Source of the DNA: Streptomyces ipomoeae 91-03
Lineage (GTDB): Bacteria > Actinomycetota > Actinomycetes > Streptomycetales > Streptomycetaceae
Length of the DNA: 64,000 nucleotides
Direction of reading: 5' to 3'
Assembly (NCBI RefSeq): GCF_000317595.1
Contig: NZ_AEJC01000530.1
Span: 1 to 64,000, forward strand
The position numbers and the translations under genes were made by a program. The notes under the pieces are model-generated. The model saw only the letters and a list, made by a program, of their open reading frames with translations. It was not told the DNA's origin and did no database searches. Of the stretch, positions 15,697 through 24,383 are shown in pieces. Numbering within the stretch: the first letter of the stretch is position 1; the number at the start of each line of letters is the position of its first letter.

Positions 15697-16536
15697 ATGA
15701 CTGCCCCCCACCCCCGCCGGCCGCGCGCACTGCGTCCGCCGCGCGCCGGAGGCGATCGCACTGGAGGCGATCACGACCTCCGGGTTCTGCGGGCCGCGGT
15801 GTTCGCCGCGGCCTGCGTCGTGCTGGCCGGGGCCGGTCACGCGCTCGCGTCGTGCGCGACGATCCCGCTGTGGAGTCTCGGCGCCGGATTCGCCGGCGTC
15901 TTCGCCGTGGCGGCCGTCCTGGCGGGCCGGGAGCGCTCGCTGCCGGGCATCTCGGCGCTGCTGGCCGTCGGCCAGACCGTGCTGCACGCCCTCTTCGGGC
16001 TGAGCCAGCACGGCATGGCATCCGCCGCGTCGTCGAGGGCCGCCGAGACCATGGACGCGGCCCTCGTCGAACGCGCCGCCCAGTTCGTGTGCGGCACGAC
16101 CGCCGCGGCGCTGAGCCCCGCACAGGCTCGGCGCATCCTCGTCGACGCCGGGCTCGGCACACACATCACGCACCCGGCGGACGCCATGACGACCGCGGTC
16201 GACTCCTCGGGGTCCGTCCTGCCGTCGCTGCCCATGCTGCTCGGCCATGTGCTCGCGGCCGTCGCCACCGGGTGGGTGCTCCGTCACGGCGACCTCGCGC
16301 TGCTGCGCCTCGTCCGGCTGTCGGGCCAAGAGGCCCACGAGCCGCTCGTACGCTCCCTGCGCGCGGCGCTCGCGCTGGCGCGGACCCTGCGCTGGGGACT
16401 CCCGGACGCGCCGGACGCCGTCTCGCGCGCCCCGCGCACCCCGTACGCGGCGCCACCCGCCCTGTGTACCACCGCCCTTCAGCACACCGTGATCCGGCGC
16501 GGCCCGCCGACCGCCGAGCTCGCCCTCGCCGCCTGA
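15697..16536 (+). CDS. Hypothetical integral membrane protein
   Basis: This 279-residue protein has about four membrane segments: three between residues 28 and 102 (VLRAAVFAAACVVLAGAG, LGAGFAGVFAVAAVLAG, ALLAVGQTVLHALFG) and one near 185-205 (LLGHVLAAVATGWVL). Hydrophilic, Arg/Pro-rich termini flank them. No known family is recognised. It precedes the copper operon by 125 bp and may be functionally linked to it. Confidence 0.65.
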   Translation: MTAPHPRRPRALRPPRAGGDRTGGDHDLRVLRAAVFAAACVVLAGAGHALASCATIPLWSLGAGFAGVFAVAAVLAGRERSLPGISALLAVGQTVLHALFGLSQHGMASAASSRAAETMDAALVERAAQFVCGTTAAALSPAQARRILVDAGLGTHITHPADAMTTAVDSSGSVLPSLPMLLGHVLAAVATGWVLRHGDLALLRLVRLSGQEAHEPLVRSLRAALALARTLRWGLPDAPDAVSRAPRTPYAAPPALCTTALQHTVIRRGPPTAELALAA

Positions 16537-16661
16537 CACGACGCGCCACTCACTCCACGCACGCCTGGAAGAGGACGCCGTCGTGCGGCGCCAACCTGCG
16601 CGCACCTGTTACCGGCGCGCGCTCCCTCTTCTCTCTCACTCACCGTGGAGTGTCACCAGTC

Positions 16662-17411
16662 ATGAAGGCTTCTCGTATCGCCGCCGTCGGCGCCCTCGCC
16701 GGTTCGGCCGTCCTCGTTCTGTCCGGTCCCGCGTTCGCGCACGTCAGCGTCGCGGCGGAGGGCACGGCGGCCAAAGGCGGGTACGCGACCGTCAACTTCA
16801 AGGTCCCCAACGAGCGCGACGACGCCTCGACCACCAAGCTCGAAGTGAACTTCCCGACCGACCACCCGCTCGCCTCGGCCCAGCCCGAGGCCGTCCCCGG
16901 CTGGAAGATCCAGGTCACCAAGTCCAAGCTCGACAAGCCGCTCGAACTGCACGGCGAGCAGATCGACGAGGCCGTCTCCAAGATCACCTGGACCGCCGAC
17001 GGGGACGGTATCGAGCCGGGCTTCTTCCAGAAGTTCCCGGTCTCCATCGGCCAGCTCCCCGAAGACACCGACGAACTGGTCTTCAAGGCCCTCCAGACCT
17101 ACTCCAACAAGGAGGTCGTCCGCTGGATCGAGGTCCCGCAGGACGGCCAGGAGGAGCCCGACAACCCGGCGCCCGTGCTCGCGCTGTCCGCCGCGTCCGA
17201 CGACCACCACGGCTCGTCCGGCGCGTCCACCGCCGCCGACGAGTCGGAGGATGCCGGCAAGGACGCCGAGGCCGCCTCGAACGAGACCGCCGCCGCGCCC
17301 GCCGACACCAGCGACACCACCGCCCGCGTGCTCGGCATCGTCGGCATCGTCGTCGGCGCGGCGGGCGTCGCGTACGGCGTCATGGCCGGCCGTCGGCGTA
17401 CGGACGCCTGA
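16662..17411 (+). CDS. YcnI-like copper-binding protein (DUF1775)
   Basis: This 249-residue exported protein has a signal peptide (residues 1-28, ending PAFA) that places His29 at the mature N-terminus (HVSV), the copper ligand of YcnI. The DUF1775 beta-sandwich follows (YATVNFKVPNERDDASTTKLEVNF ... FFQKFPVSIGQLP), then an acidic Ala/Ser/Asp linker and a C-terminal membrane anchor (VLGIVGIVVGAAGVAYGVMAG). It is the first gene of the copper series. Confidence 0.88.
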   Translation: MKASRIAAVGALAGSAVLVLSGPAFAHVSVAAEGTAAKGGYATVNFKVPNERDDASTTKLEVNFPTDHPLASAQPEAVPGWKIQVTKSKLDKPLELHGEQIDEAVSKITWTADGDGIEPGFFQKFPVSIGQLPEDTDELVFKALQTYSNKEVVRWIEVPQDGQEEPDNPAPVLALSAASDDHHGSSGASTAADESEDAGKDAEAASNETAAAPADTSDTTARVLGIVGIVVGAAGVAYGVMAGRRRTDA

Positions 17412-17485
17412 GCCTCCGGCTGCCTGAGGCTCCAGCTGCCTGAGCCTCCGGCTGGCTGAAGTTCAGGCTTGCTGAGGTTCAGGCT
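17406..17485 (+). repeat. Five tandem 16-bp repeats after ycnI
   Basis: Five consecutive degenerate copies of GCCTGAGCCTCCGGCT run 17406-17421, -17437, -17453, -17469 and -17485; the first includes the ycnI stop codon. Pairs of copies can form hairpins such as GAGCCTC/GAGGCTC, and a T-rich tract (CTCTTTTCC) follows, so it may act as a terminator. Confidence 0.75.
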
Positions 17486-17638
17486 CCTCTTTTCCTCCCC
17501 CTCGGCGCGCACGCGGCAGTCGTACGGCACCGCCCGGCGGCCCGGTCAGGCACTACCGGGCCGCACCACGGAACCTGTCGACCGCGACGGCGTACACCCC
17601 CGTGCGCGCCGGGACTCGAACATCTGGGACATTTCTCT

Positions 17639-18316
17639 ATGCGCACCAACACGAAGAAGACGAGGACGTACGCGGCCGGCGCCCTGCTCATCGCGGCCGT
17701 CCTCACCCTCTCCGCCTGCGGCAGCGGCGAAGACTCCACGGCGTCGGTCACCGAGGTCTCCAACACCGGCCCGAGGAAGGCGGCCACGGTCCTCGACCAG
17801 CCGTTCACCAAGCCGAATCTGGTCCTCACCGACACACACGGCAAGTCGTACGATCTCCGCAAGGAGACCAAGGGCAAGCCGACGCTGATCTACTTCGGCT
17901 ACACCAACTGCCCCGACATCTGCCCGCTGACCATGAACAACCTCGCGGTCGCGAAGAAGGAGGCGGCCAAGAAGCTGTCGCAGTCGGAGATGGCGAACCT
18001 CCGGCTCGTCTTCGTCACCACCGACCCGGAGCGGGACACTCCGACAGAGCTCGGCAAGTGGCTCAAGGGCATCGACCCCGAGATCGTCGGCCTCACCGGC
18101 GACTTCGACGAGATCCAGGCCGGCGCCCGTACCCTCGGCATCTCCATCAACCCGCCGACCAAGGACAAGAACGGCAAGACCATCTCCGAACACGGCACCC
18201 AGGTCATCGCGTTCTCACCGAAGACCGACGGGGGCTACGTCCTCTACGGCGAGGACGCGACCGTGCAGGACTATGAGAAGGACCTGCCGAAGCTGCTCAA
18301 GGGCCAGAACCCGTGA
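17639..18316 (+). CDS. Sco1/SenC family copper chaperone lipoprotein
   Basis: This 225-residue lipoprotein has lipobox LSAC (Cys27). The thioredoxin-like Sco fold carries the copper ligands CPDIC (C91, C95) and His185 (SEHGTQVI). Sco proteins deliver copper to cytochrome oxidase CuA and, in S. lividans, to developmental cuproenzymes. It overlaps the PCuAC gene by 4 nt (GTGA). Confidence 0.92.
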   Translation: MRTNTKKTRTYAAGALLIAAVLTLSACGSGEDSTASVTEVSNTGPRKAATVLDQPFTKPNLVLTDTHGKSYDLRKETKGKPTLIYFGYTNCPDICPLTMNNLAVAKKEAAKKLSQSEMANLRLVFVTTDPERDTPTELGKWLKGIDPEIVGLTGDFDEIQAGARTLGISINPPTKDKNGKTISEHGTQVIAFSPKTDGGYVLYGEDATVQDYEKDLPKLLKGQNP

Positions 18317-18819
18317 GGCGGCGACTCGTCGGTCCCGGTCTGAGTCTGATCACCGCCGCCGCGCTCGTTCTGACCGGTTGTGGCTCCTCGGATCCTTCGG
18401 ATTCTTCGGGTTCCTCGGATTCCTTGGCTACTTCCGGTTCCTCCGCCGCCAAGCTGTCCGTGAAGGCCGCCTACATGCCGCAGCCGGTCTCGGACTCCAT
18501 GGCGGCCGGTTTCCTCATCGTCGAGAACACCGGCGGTACGGCGGACGAGCTCACCTCCGTCACCAGCGACCTCGCCCAGGACGTCACCGTCCACAGGACC
18601 ACCGGGCAGTCGATGCAGGAGGTCTCGTCCCTGAAGGTCCCCGCCGATGGGGAGCTCGTGTTCGAAAGCGGCGGAAACCACCTGATGTTCGAAAACCTGA
18701 AGCGCAGGCCGAAGGAAGGCGAGACCGTGTCCCTGCGGTTGAACTTCACCAAGTCCAAGGCCATCACGGTCGAGATGCCCGTGAAGTCGGCGACGTACCG
18801 GCCGACCACCGGGCACTGA
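18313..18819 (+). CDS. PCu(A)C-type periplasmic copper chaperone (ECuC-like)
   Basis: This 168-residue lipoprotein (LTGC, Cys23) is followed by a Ser-rich spacer and a PCu(A)C domain. Likely Cu(I) ligands are His94, Met101, His123 and Met125; Met101-x21-His123-x-Met125 keeps the family spacing. It would pass Cu(I) to Sco, as its S. lividans counterpart does. The GTG start overlaps the sco stop. Confidence 0.88.
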   Translation: MRRRLVGPGLSLITAAALVLTGCGSSDPSDSSGSSDSLATSGSSAAKLSVKAAYMPQPVSDSMAAGFLIVENTGGTADELTSVTSDLAQDVTVHRTTGQSMQEVSSLKVPADGELVFESGGNHLMFENLKRRPKEGETVSLRLNFTKSKAITVEMPVKSATYRPTTGH

Positions 18820-18833
18820 GGGAGGGAACCCCG

Positions 18834-21098
18834 TTGAGGCCCTTGAGCAGGTTGGGACCGTCGAGCGGGTCGACGCATGATCGGCCGTCGAGCCGGTTGA
18901 GGCGGGATCGGCCGTCGAGCCGGTTCAGGCCGCTGCTGCTGGTGCTGCTCGCCGTCCTCGGGGCGCTGTTCGCCGGAGCCGCGCCGGTCTCCGCGCACGC
19001 CGCGCTGACCGGCAGCGATCCACAGCAGGGATCGGTGGTCGAGGAGGCGCCGTCCCAGGTGTCGCTCACGTTCTCCGAGAAGGTCGCGCTGTCCGACGGC
19101 TCGGTGCGCGTGTACGACCCCAAGGGCAAGCAGGTCGACACCGGCGACGTCACCGATCTCGGCGGCAACAGCTACGGGGTGGGCCTGCACTCCGGCCTGC
19201 CCGACGGCACGTTCACCGTCACCTACCAGGTGGTCTCGGCGGACAGCCACCCCGTCTCCGGTGCCTTCACCTTCTCCGTGGGGGCGCCCTCCAAGACGAC
19301 GGCCGTGGTACCCGAGCAGAGCGCCGGGGGCGGGGTCGTCGGGGGCCTCTACGGGTTCGCCCGCTATCTGTCGTACGCCGGTTTCATCCTGCTGGTCGGC
19401 GGCGCCGCCTTCGTACTGGCCTGCTGGCAGCGCGGCGCAGGCGTACGTCCCGTGCAGCGGCTGGTCGTCACCGGCTGGCTCACGCTGACCGCCGCCACCC
19501 TCGCCATGCTGCTCATGCGCGGCTCGTACACCGGCTCCGGCAAGCTCGGCGACGTCTTCGACCTGGACCTCCTCGGCCAGGTCCTCCAGACGAAGGCGGG
19601 CGCGGCCCTGGTCTCCCGCCTGCTGCTCCTCGCCGCGGCGGCCCTCTTCATCGCGGTGCTGTTCGGCGCGTACGCGCGACGGGACGCGGATGTCGAGGAC
19701 ACGGACGAGGAGATCCCCGAGGTTTCGGAGAAGCCGGAGGAGTCGGAGGCGGAGGACTCTGACAGCTCTGAGGACTCTGATGATTCGGAGGACTCTGACG
19801 GCTCGGAGGACTCTGACGATTCGGAGGAGTACGACGACTCCCTCCGGAGAGATCTCACCTTCGGGCTCGCCATCGGCGGTGGTGTGGTCGCCATCGGGCT
19901 CGCCGCGAGCTGGGCGATGTCCGAGCATGCCTCGACCGGTATCCAGACAGGCCTCGCGATGCCCCTCGACGTCCTGCACCTGCTGGCGGTCGCCGCCTGG
20001 CTGGGCGGTCTGGCGACGCTGCTCGTGGCGCTGTTCCGGGCGCCGGCCGACGCACCGATCGAGACCGCGGCCGTACGACGCTTCTCGCGAGTCGCGTTCG
20101 GCAGCGTGCTCGTACTGGCCGCGACCGGGATCTACCAGTCGTGGCGGCAGGTCGGCACCTGGTCGGCACTGACCGACACGTCGTACGGGCAACTGCTGCT
20201 GGTGAAGATCGGCCTGGTCACCGTGCTCGTCGGGATCGCGTGGATCTCCCGCCGGTGGACGGAACAGCTGGCGGAGGCGCCGGCCGCAGGGGAGGCGGAG
20301 GCCGAGAAGGGCGTCACGGATGCCGACAAGGGCGTCGCGGAGTACCCCGTGGCGTCGGTTGCGGAATCCGCCGTGACGTCCGTCCCGGAGCCCGACGTCG
20401 AGGCCGTTCCGGAGCGCGTGCTGGAGAAGGAACCGGCGGTCGCCGTCTCGGAGAGGAAACCGACAACAGCCGCCGCGGAGAAGACGCCGACGGCGTCGGC
20501 CGGGGCCACCGTCGGCGATTCCGAGCGGGCCGCCCAGCTGGCCCGGCAGCGGACCGCGGTGGCCAACGCGCGCGAGAAGCGGATACGGAACGCCGATCCG
20601 GGCCGTACGGGTCTGCGCAAGTCGGCGCTGGCGGAGGCGGGCGTCGCCGTCGTACTGCTCGCCGTCACAACGGCCCTGACGTCCACCGAGCCGGGGCGCA
20701 CGGTGGAGGAGGCCAAGGCGGCCAACGCGGCCGTGACACAGGAGGCGGAGCAGTCCGGGGCACTGGCGCTGGACATCCCGTTCGACACCGGGGGCAAGGA
20801 CGGCAAGGGCGTGGCCCGCCTGGAGATCGACCCCGCGCGCGTGGGCGCCAACGAGATGCACGTCTACGTCCAGCGCCCCGACGGCAAAGCCTTCGACGTC
20901 CCCGAAGTGAAGGTCGCCTTCACCCTGGAGGCCAAGAAGATCGGCCCCCTGCCCGTCGTCCCCGACCACCTCGCCACCGGGCACTGGTCGGCCAACGGCG
21001 TACAGATCCCCATGGCGGGCGACTGGAAGATCGAAATCACCGTACGGACATCCGACATCGATCAGGTGACCGTAGGCAAGAACGCGAAGATCGGCTGA
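18834..21098 (+). CDS. CopC-CopD fusion, copper resistance/import protein
   Basis: This 754-residue protein has a signal peptide ending VSAHA, leaving His55 near the mature N-terminus as in CopC. The CopC domain (residues 55-150) ends SADSHPVSGAFTFSVG, and CopD-type membrane helices follow. An acidic Ser/Asp/Glu tract (about 300-338) and a second charged linker interrupt the membrane part, and a YtkA-like domain (IDPARVGANEMHVYV) closes the protein. The TTG start is supported by GGAGGG at 7 nt. The first 30 codons contain a near-duplicated CGGCCGTCGAGCCGGTT unit. Confidence 0.88.
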   Translation: MRPLSRLGPSSGSTHDRPSSRLRRDRPSSRFRPLLLVLLAVLGALFAGAAPVSAHAALTGSDPQQGSVVEEAPSQVSLTFSEKVALSDGSVRVYDPKGKQVDTGDVTDLGGNSYGVGLHSGLPDGTFTVTYQVVSADSHPVSGAFTFSVGAPSKTTAVVPEQSAGGGVVGGLYGFARYLSYAGFILLVGGAAFVLACWQRGAGVRPVQRLVVTGWLTLTAATLAMLLMRGSYTGSGKLGDVFDLDLLGQVLQTKAGAALVSRLLLLAAAALFIAVLFGAYARRDADVEDTDEEIPEVSEKPEESEAEDSDSSEDSDDSEDSDGSEDSDDSEEYDDSLRRDLTFGLAIGGGVVAIGLAASWAMSEHASTGIQTGLAMPLDVLHLLAVAAWLGGLATLLVALFRAPADAPIETAAVRRFSRVAFGSVLVLAATGIYQSWRQVGTWSALTDTSYGQLLLVKIGLVTVLVGIAWISRRWTEQLAEAPAAGEAEAEKGVTDADKGVAEYPVASVAESAVTSVPEPDVEAVPERVLEKEPAVAVSERKPTTAAAEKTPTASAGATVGDSERAAQLARQRTAVANAREKRIRNADPGRTGLRKSALAEAGVAVVLLAVTTALTSTEPGRTVEEAKAANAAVTQEAEQSGALALDIPFDTGGKDGKGVARLEIDPARVGANEMHVYVQRPDGKAFDVPEVKVAFTLEAKKIGPLPVVPDHLATGHWSANGVQIPMAGDWKIEITVRTSDIDQVTVGKNAKIG

Positions 21099-21106
21099 AC
21101 GAGATC

Positions 21107-22627
21107 ATGGCTGACGCTGACCAGTCCACGATGGACCCGTCCGAGGGAAGGGACGCCCCCGTGAGGGCCAAGGGACCGGGCGCCTCCGTGGAGGCCAAGG
21201 AGCCAGGCGCCTCCGTAGAGGCGCGGGGAACCGCACGGGGAACTGCGCGAGCAACCGCAGACGCCCCGCGGTCGCCATCCGCCCCCAAGCAGTCACGGCG
21301 AGGCAGCGACGCTCCACCCGCACCTTCGGAACCGTCCGGCCCGTCCCGTACGTCGAGCCCTTCCACCGATGGGATCTCCCGGCGCCGCCTGCTCGGCACT
21401 GCCGGAGCGACCGGCCTCACTTTCGGCGCGGTCGGCGGCGCCGCCGGGTACGCGGCGGCGTCCTCCTCCTCGGCCGAGAAGGCCACGCCGCTGTCCTCCC
21501 TGGGCGCGGGACAGGTGCCGTTTCACGTGAAACATCAGCCCGGGATCACGACCCCCCTGCAGGCCCGTGGTCACCTCATCGCCTTCGACCTGGCCGCCGG
21601 CGCCGGGCGCAGGGAAGCCGCCGCGCTGATGCGCCGCTGGTCGGAGACGGCCCGGCGACTGATGGCCGGGGAGACCTCCGCGCAGGACGACACCGGCATC
21701 GCCCTCGACGCGGGGCCGTCCTCGTTGACGGTGACGTTCGGCTTCGGGCACAGCTTCTTCGCCCGGACCGGCCTGGAGAAGCAGCGCCCGGACTCCCTGG
21801 ACCCGCTGCCGGACTTCTCCTCGGACCAGCTGGACAAGGCACGCAGCAACGGTGACCTGTGGGTGCAGATCGGCGCCGACGACTCGCTCGTCGCCTTCCA
21901 CGCCCTGCGCGCGATCCAGAAAGACGCGGGTGGCGCGGCCCGGGTGCGCTGGCAGATGAACGGGTTCAATCGTTCGCCGGGTGCCACGTCCCATCCCATG
22001 ACCGCGCGCAACCTGATGGGCCAGATCGACGGCACGCGCAACCCCAAGCCGACCGAGCCCGACTTCGACGAGCGGATCTTCGTGCCCGCGTCCGCCGGTG
22101 GGTCGGGCGAGGGCGCGTCGGACGACCCGGCGTGGATGGCGAACGGTTCGTACGCCGTCGTACGCCGTATCCGGATGCTCCTCGACGACTGGGACGAGTT
22201 CTCGCTCAAGGAGCAGGAGGACGTCATCGGGCGCCGGAAGTCCGACGGCGCGGCGCTGAGCGGGGGCGCGAAGGCGACCGAGACGACCGAGATGGACCTG
22301 GAGAAGACCGACGCCCAAGGCAATCTGCTCGTCCCGATCAACGCGCACGCCCGTATCACGCGCCCCGACCAGAACGGCGGCGCGGCGATTCTCCGCCGCC
22401 CCTTCTCCTTCCACGACGGCATCGACGCGAAGGGCGTCCCCGACGCCGGCCTCCTCTTCATCTGCTGGCAGGCCGACCCCCTCCGCGGCTTCATCCCCCT
22501 CCAACGAAAACTCGACCGCGGCGACGCCCTCTCCACGTTCATCCGCCACGAATCCAGCGGCCTCTTCGCGGTACCGGGGGGAGCGGCGAAGGGGGAGTAC
22601 GTGGGCCAACGCTTGCTGGAGGGCTAG
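21107..22627 (+). CDS. dtpA: Tat-exported Dyp-type haem peroxidase (EfeB/DtpA-like)
   Basis: This 506-residue protein is a Dyp-type peroxidase, with the signature QIDGTRNP and a C-terminal FICWQADPLRGFIPLQ segment. The Tat motif SRRRLLG is at 91-97, preceded by an unusually long, 90-residue Ala/Ser/Pro-rich N-terminus with repeated PGASVEA units. DtpA of S. lividans lies in the same cluster and works with the Sco/ECuC copper pathway. The ATG follows the copCD stop by 8 bp. A perfect parS site lies within codons 138-143 (PFHVKH). Confidence 0.85.
   Translation: MADADQSTMDPSEGRDAPVRAKGPGASVEAKEPGASVEARGTARGTARATADAPRSPSAPKQSRRGSDAPPAPSEPSGPSRTSSPSTDGISRRRLLGTAGATGLTFGAVGGAAGYAAASSSSAEKATPLSSLGAGQVPFHVKHQPGITTPLQARGHLIAFDLAAGAGRREAAALMRRWSETARRLMAGETSAQDDTGIALDAGPSSLTVTFGFGHSFFARTGLEKQRPDSLDPLPDFSSDQLDKARSNGDLWVQIGADDSLVAFHALRAIQKDAGGAARVRWQMNGFNRSPGATSHPMTARNLMGQIDGTRNPKPTEPDFDERIFVPASAGGSGEGASDDPAWMANGSYAVVRRIRMLLDDWDEFSLKEQEDVIGRRKSDGAALSGGAKATETTEMDLEKTDAQGNLLVPINAHARITRPDQNGGAAILRRPFSFHDGIDAKGVPDAGLLFICWQADPLRGFIPLQRKLDRGDALSTFIRHESSGLFAVPGGAAKGEYVGQRLLEG
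21520..21533. other. parS site (perfect) inside dtpA
   Basis: GTTTCACGTGAAAC lies within the coding region just after the Tat signal region and encodes the variable residues FHVKH. Confidence 0.9.
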
Positions 22628-22727
22628 CCGACGGCCCAGTCTTCCTGGCTGCGAAGTCGAGAGTGGGGAGGGTGGGCGCGGCGGCACCCTGCACGCGCTG
22701 GCAAGCGGAACCCACCCCCGCCCAGCG

Positions 22728-22757
22728 CCGGCACCGGCACCGGCACCGGCACCGGCC
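22728..22757. repeat. CCGGCA hexanucleotide repeat
   Basis: Four full copies and a partial fifth of CCGGCA lie in the 256-bp gap between dtpA and pheA. Nothing else is seen in the gap apart from the pheA promoter. Confidence 0.7.
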
Positions 22758-22870
22758 CACCTTGCACCGACGTCAGCCCACAGCGCTGGCCCTCGAAGTT
22801 GCGCAAGGGCGCCCCAGAGCCACAGGTCGCCCCGCAGGGGTGGTGGGCGCCGGTGCGTCACCAGGCCCAT

Positions 22871-22876
22871 TAGGGT
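22871..22876 (+). promoter_or_regulatory. Putative -10 of pheA (leaderless start)
   Basis: TAGGGT ends 7 nt before the ATG at 22884, a spacing that places transcription start at or next to the start codon. No clear -35 is seen. Confidence 0.4.
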
Positions 22877-22883
22877 GAGTGCC

Positions 22884-23819
22884 ATGCCAGCCAGCTACGT
22901 GTACCTCGGCCCCGAGGGCACCTTCACCGAGGTCGCCCTGCGCACGCTGCCGGAGTCCGCGACCCGCGAGCTCATCCCGATGGTCTCCGTCCCCGCCGCC
23001 CTCGATGCCGTCCGCAACGGCGACGCCGAGGCCGCCTTCGTCCCGATCGAGAATTCCGTCGAGGGCGGCATCACCACCACCCTCGACGAACTGGTCGCCG
23101 GTGCCCCGCTGATGATCTACCGCGAGGTACTCCTCTCGATCACCTTCGCCCTGCTGGTCCGCCCGGGCACGAAGATCTCCGAGATCAAAACGGTCACCGC
23201 CCACCCGGCCGCCCAGCCGCAGGTCCGCAACTGGATGAAGGCCAACCTCCCCCCGGACGTCGTCTGGGAGTCCGCCGCCTCGAACGCCGACGGCGCCCGC
23301 CTCGTCCAGGAGGGCCGCTACGACGCCGCGTTCGCCGGCGAGTTCGCGGCCTCCCGGTACGGCCTGGAGGCCCTGGAGACCGGCATCCACGACGCGGAGA
23401 ACGCCCAGACCCGGTTCGTCCTGGTCGGCCGCCCCGCCCGCCCCGCCGCCCCGACCGGCACCGACAAGACGTCCGTCGTCATCTGGCAGCGCGACGACCA
23501 CCCCGGTGGACTGCGCGATCTGCTGGGCGAGTTCGCCGTCCGCGGCGTCAACCTCATGCTCCTGCAGTCCCGCCCGACCGGCGAGGGCATCGGCAACTAC
23601 TGCTTCGCCATAGACGCCGAGGGCCACATCTCCGACCGCAGGGTCGCCGAGGCGCTGATGGGCCTCAAGCGGATCTGCCTCCAGGTGCGCTTCCTCGGTT
23701 CGTACCCGCGTGCGGACGCCGCCGAGGCGAAGGTCCGGCCCAGTCTGCCGGGCACCTCGGACGCCGAGTTCGTGGCGGCGGCGGAATGGGTGGCGCGCTG
23801 CCAGGACGGCCGGTTCTAG
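22884..23819 (+). CDS. pheA: Prephenate dehydratase
   Basis: This 311-residue cytoplasmic enzyme converts prephenate to phenylpyruvate in phenylalanine synthesis. The catalytic domain begins YLGPEGTFTEVAL and contains the FVPIENSVEGGI loop and NADGARLVQEG; the ACT regulatory domain (PGGLRDLLGEFAVRGVNLMLLQSRP) occupies about 200-280. ATG 22884 was chosen; GTG 22875 is possible but overlaps the likely -10 element. Confidence 0.93.
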   Translation: MPASYVYLGPEGTFTEVALRTLPESATRELIPMVSVPAALDAVRNGDAEAAFVPIENSVEGGITTTLDELVAGAPLMIYREVLLSITFALLVRPGTKISEIKTVTAHPAAQPQVRNWMKANLPPDVVWESAASNADGARLVQEGRYDAAFAGEFAASRYGLEALETGIHDAENAQTRFVLVGRPARPAAPTGTDKTSVVIWQRDDHPGGLRDLLGEFAVRGVNLMLLQSRPTGEGIGNYCFAIDAEGHISDRRVAEALMGLKRICLQVRFLGSYPRADAAEAKVRPSLPGTSDAEFVAAAEWVARCQDGRF

Positions 23820-23861
23820 TCGTCCAGCAAGTCCCAGGCCGGTCCTACCTGCTTATTTTCT

Positions 23862-24182
23862 TTGTCCACAGAAGTTATCCACAGGTGGGCTTCTCGACCT
23901 GGGGGCAAGTCGACAACGTTGCACCATTCAGTCGATAAATCATTTCGTCGAGCCCCACTCTGTCCACACCCTCATAGATCACCCTTCTCCCGCCCGTTCC
24001 CTCCGGTCAATCCATTGGAGTGACCCAATTCGAGCGAATCCACTCGAAAGGGGGAGTGAAGGTGGTTTGAGCCAGGAATCCCGGGGTTGACACCCACCCT
24101 TCGAAACGATCATCCCCGAAGTCCACAGATCTTTCGCACAGCCTGTGGATAACTCTCCGGCGCTGTGGATTCCTGTGGACAG
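23862..24182. other. DnaA-box cluster between pheA and serS
   Basis: Seven DnaA-box-like 9-mers lie in 321 bp of a 564-bp intergenic region: TTGTCCACA 23862, TTATCCACA 23875, CTGTCCACA 23960, AAGTCCACA 24119 (weak), and on the minus strand TTATCCACA 24144-24152, GAATCCACA 24164-24172 (weak) and CTGTCCACA 24174-24182. The Streptomyces consensus is TTGTCCACA. The position, pheA-serS, fits a titration cluster described near oriC in S. coelicolor (D78), though equivalence is not proven. Confidence 0.85.
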
Positions 24183-24371
24183 CCGAGCCAAGTTCCATAC
24201 GACACACGGAGGACGAGTCGGCCAAGGGCCACTCCAGCACCCCCCTTTCAGGCAATCCACCCCGGTTCATCGACTCCCTCGACTCTCACCACAGCATCCG
24301 ACATTTCTCTCAAAATGGCCAAAGGAGAGGCGTACTGCAATTCCAGGTCGTGGGCCGGAACCACTCACCGG

Positions 24372-24377
24372 TAGCCT
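24372..24377 (+). promoter_or_regulatory. Putative -10 of serS (leaderless start)
   Basis: TAGCCT lies 6 nt before the GTG start at 24384, consistent with a leaderless transcript. Confidence 0.4.
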
Positions 24378-24383
24378 TGAGGA

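Noticed and set aside
18471..20984. Long antisense reading frame (837 codons) opposite copCD
   Set aside because: GC-rich shadow of the copper operon; Arg/Gly-rich composition and no domain.
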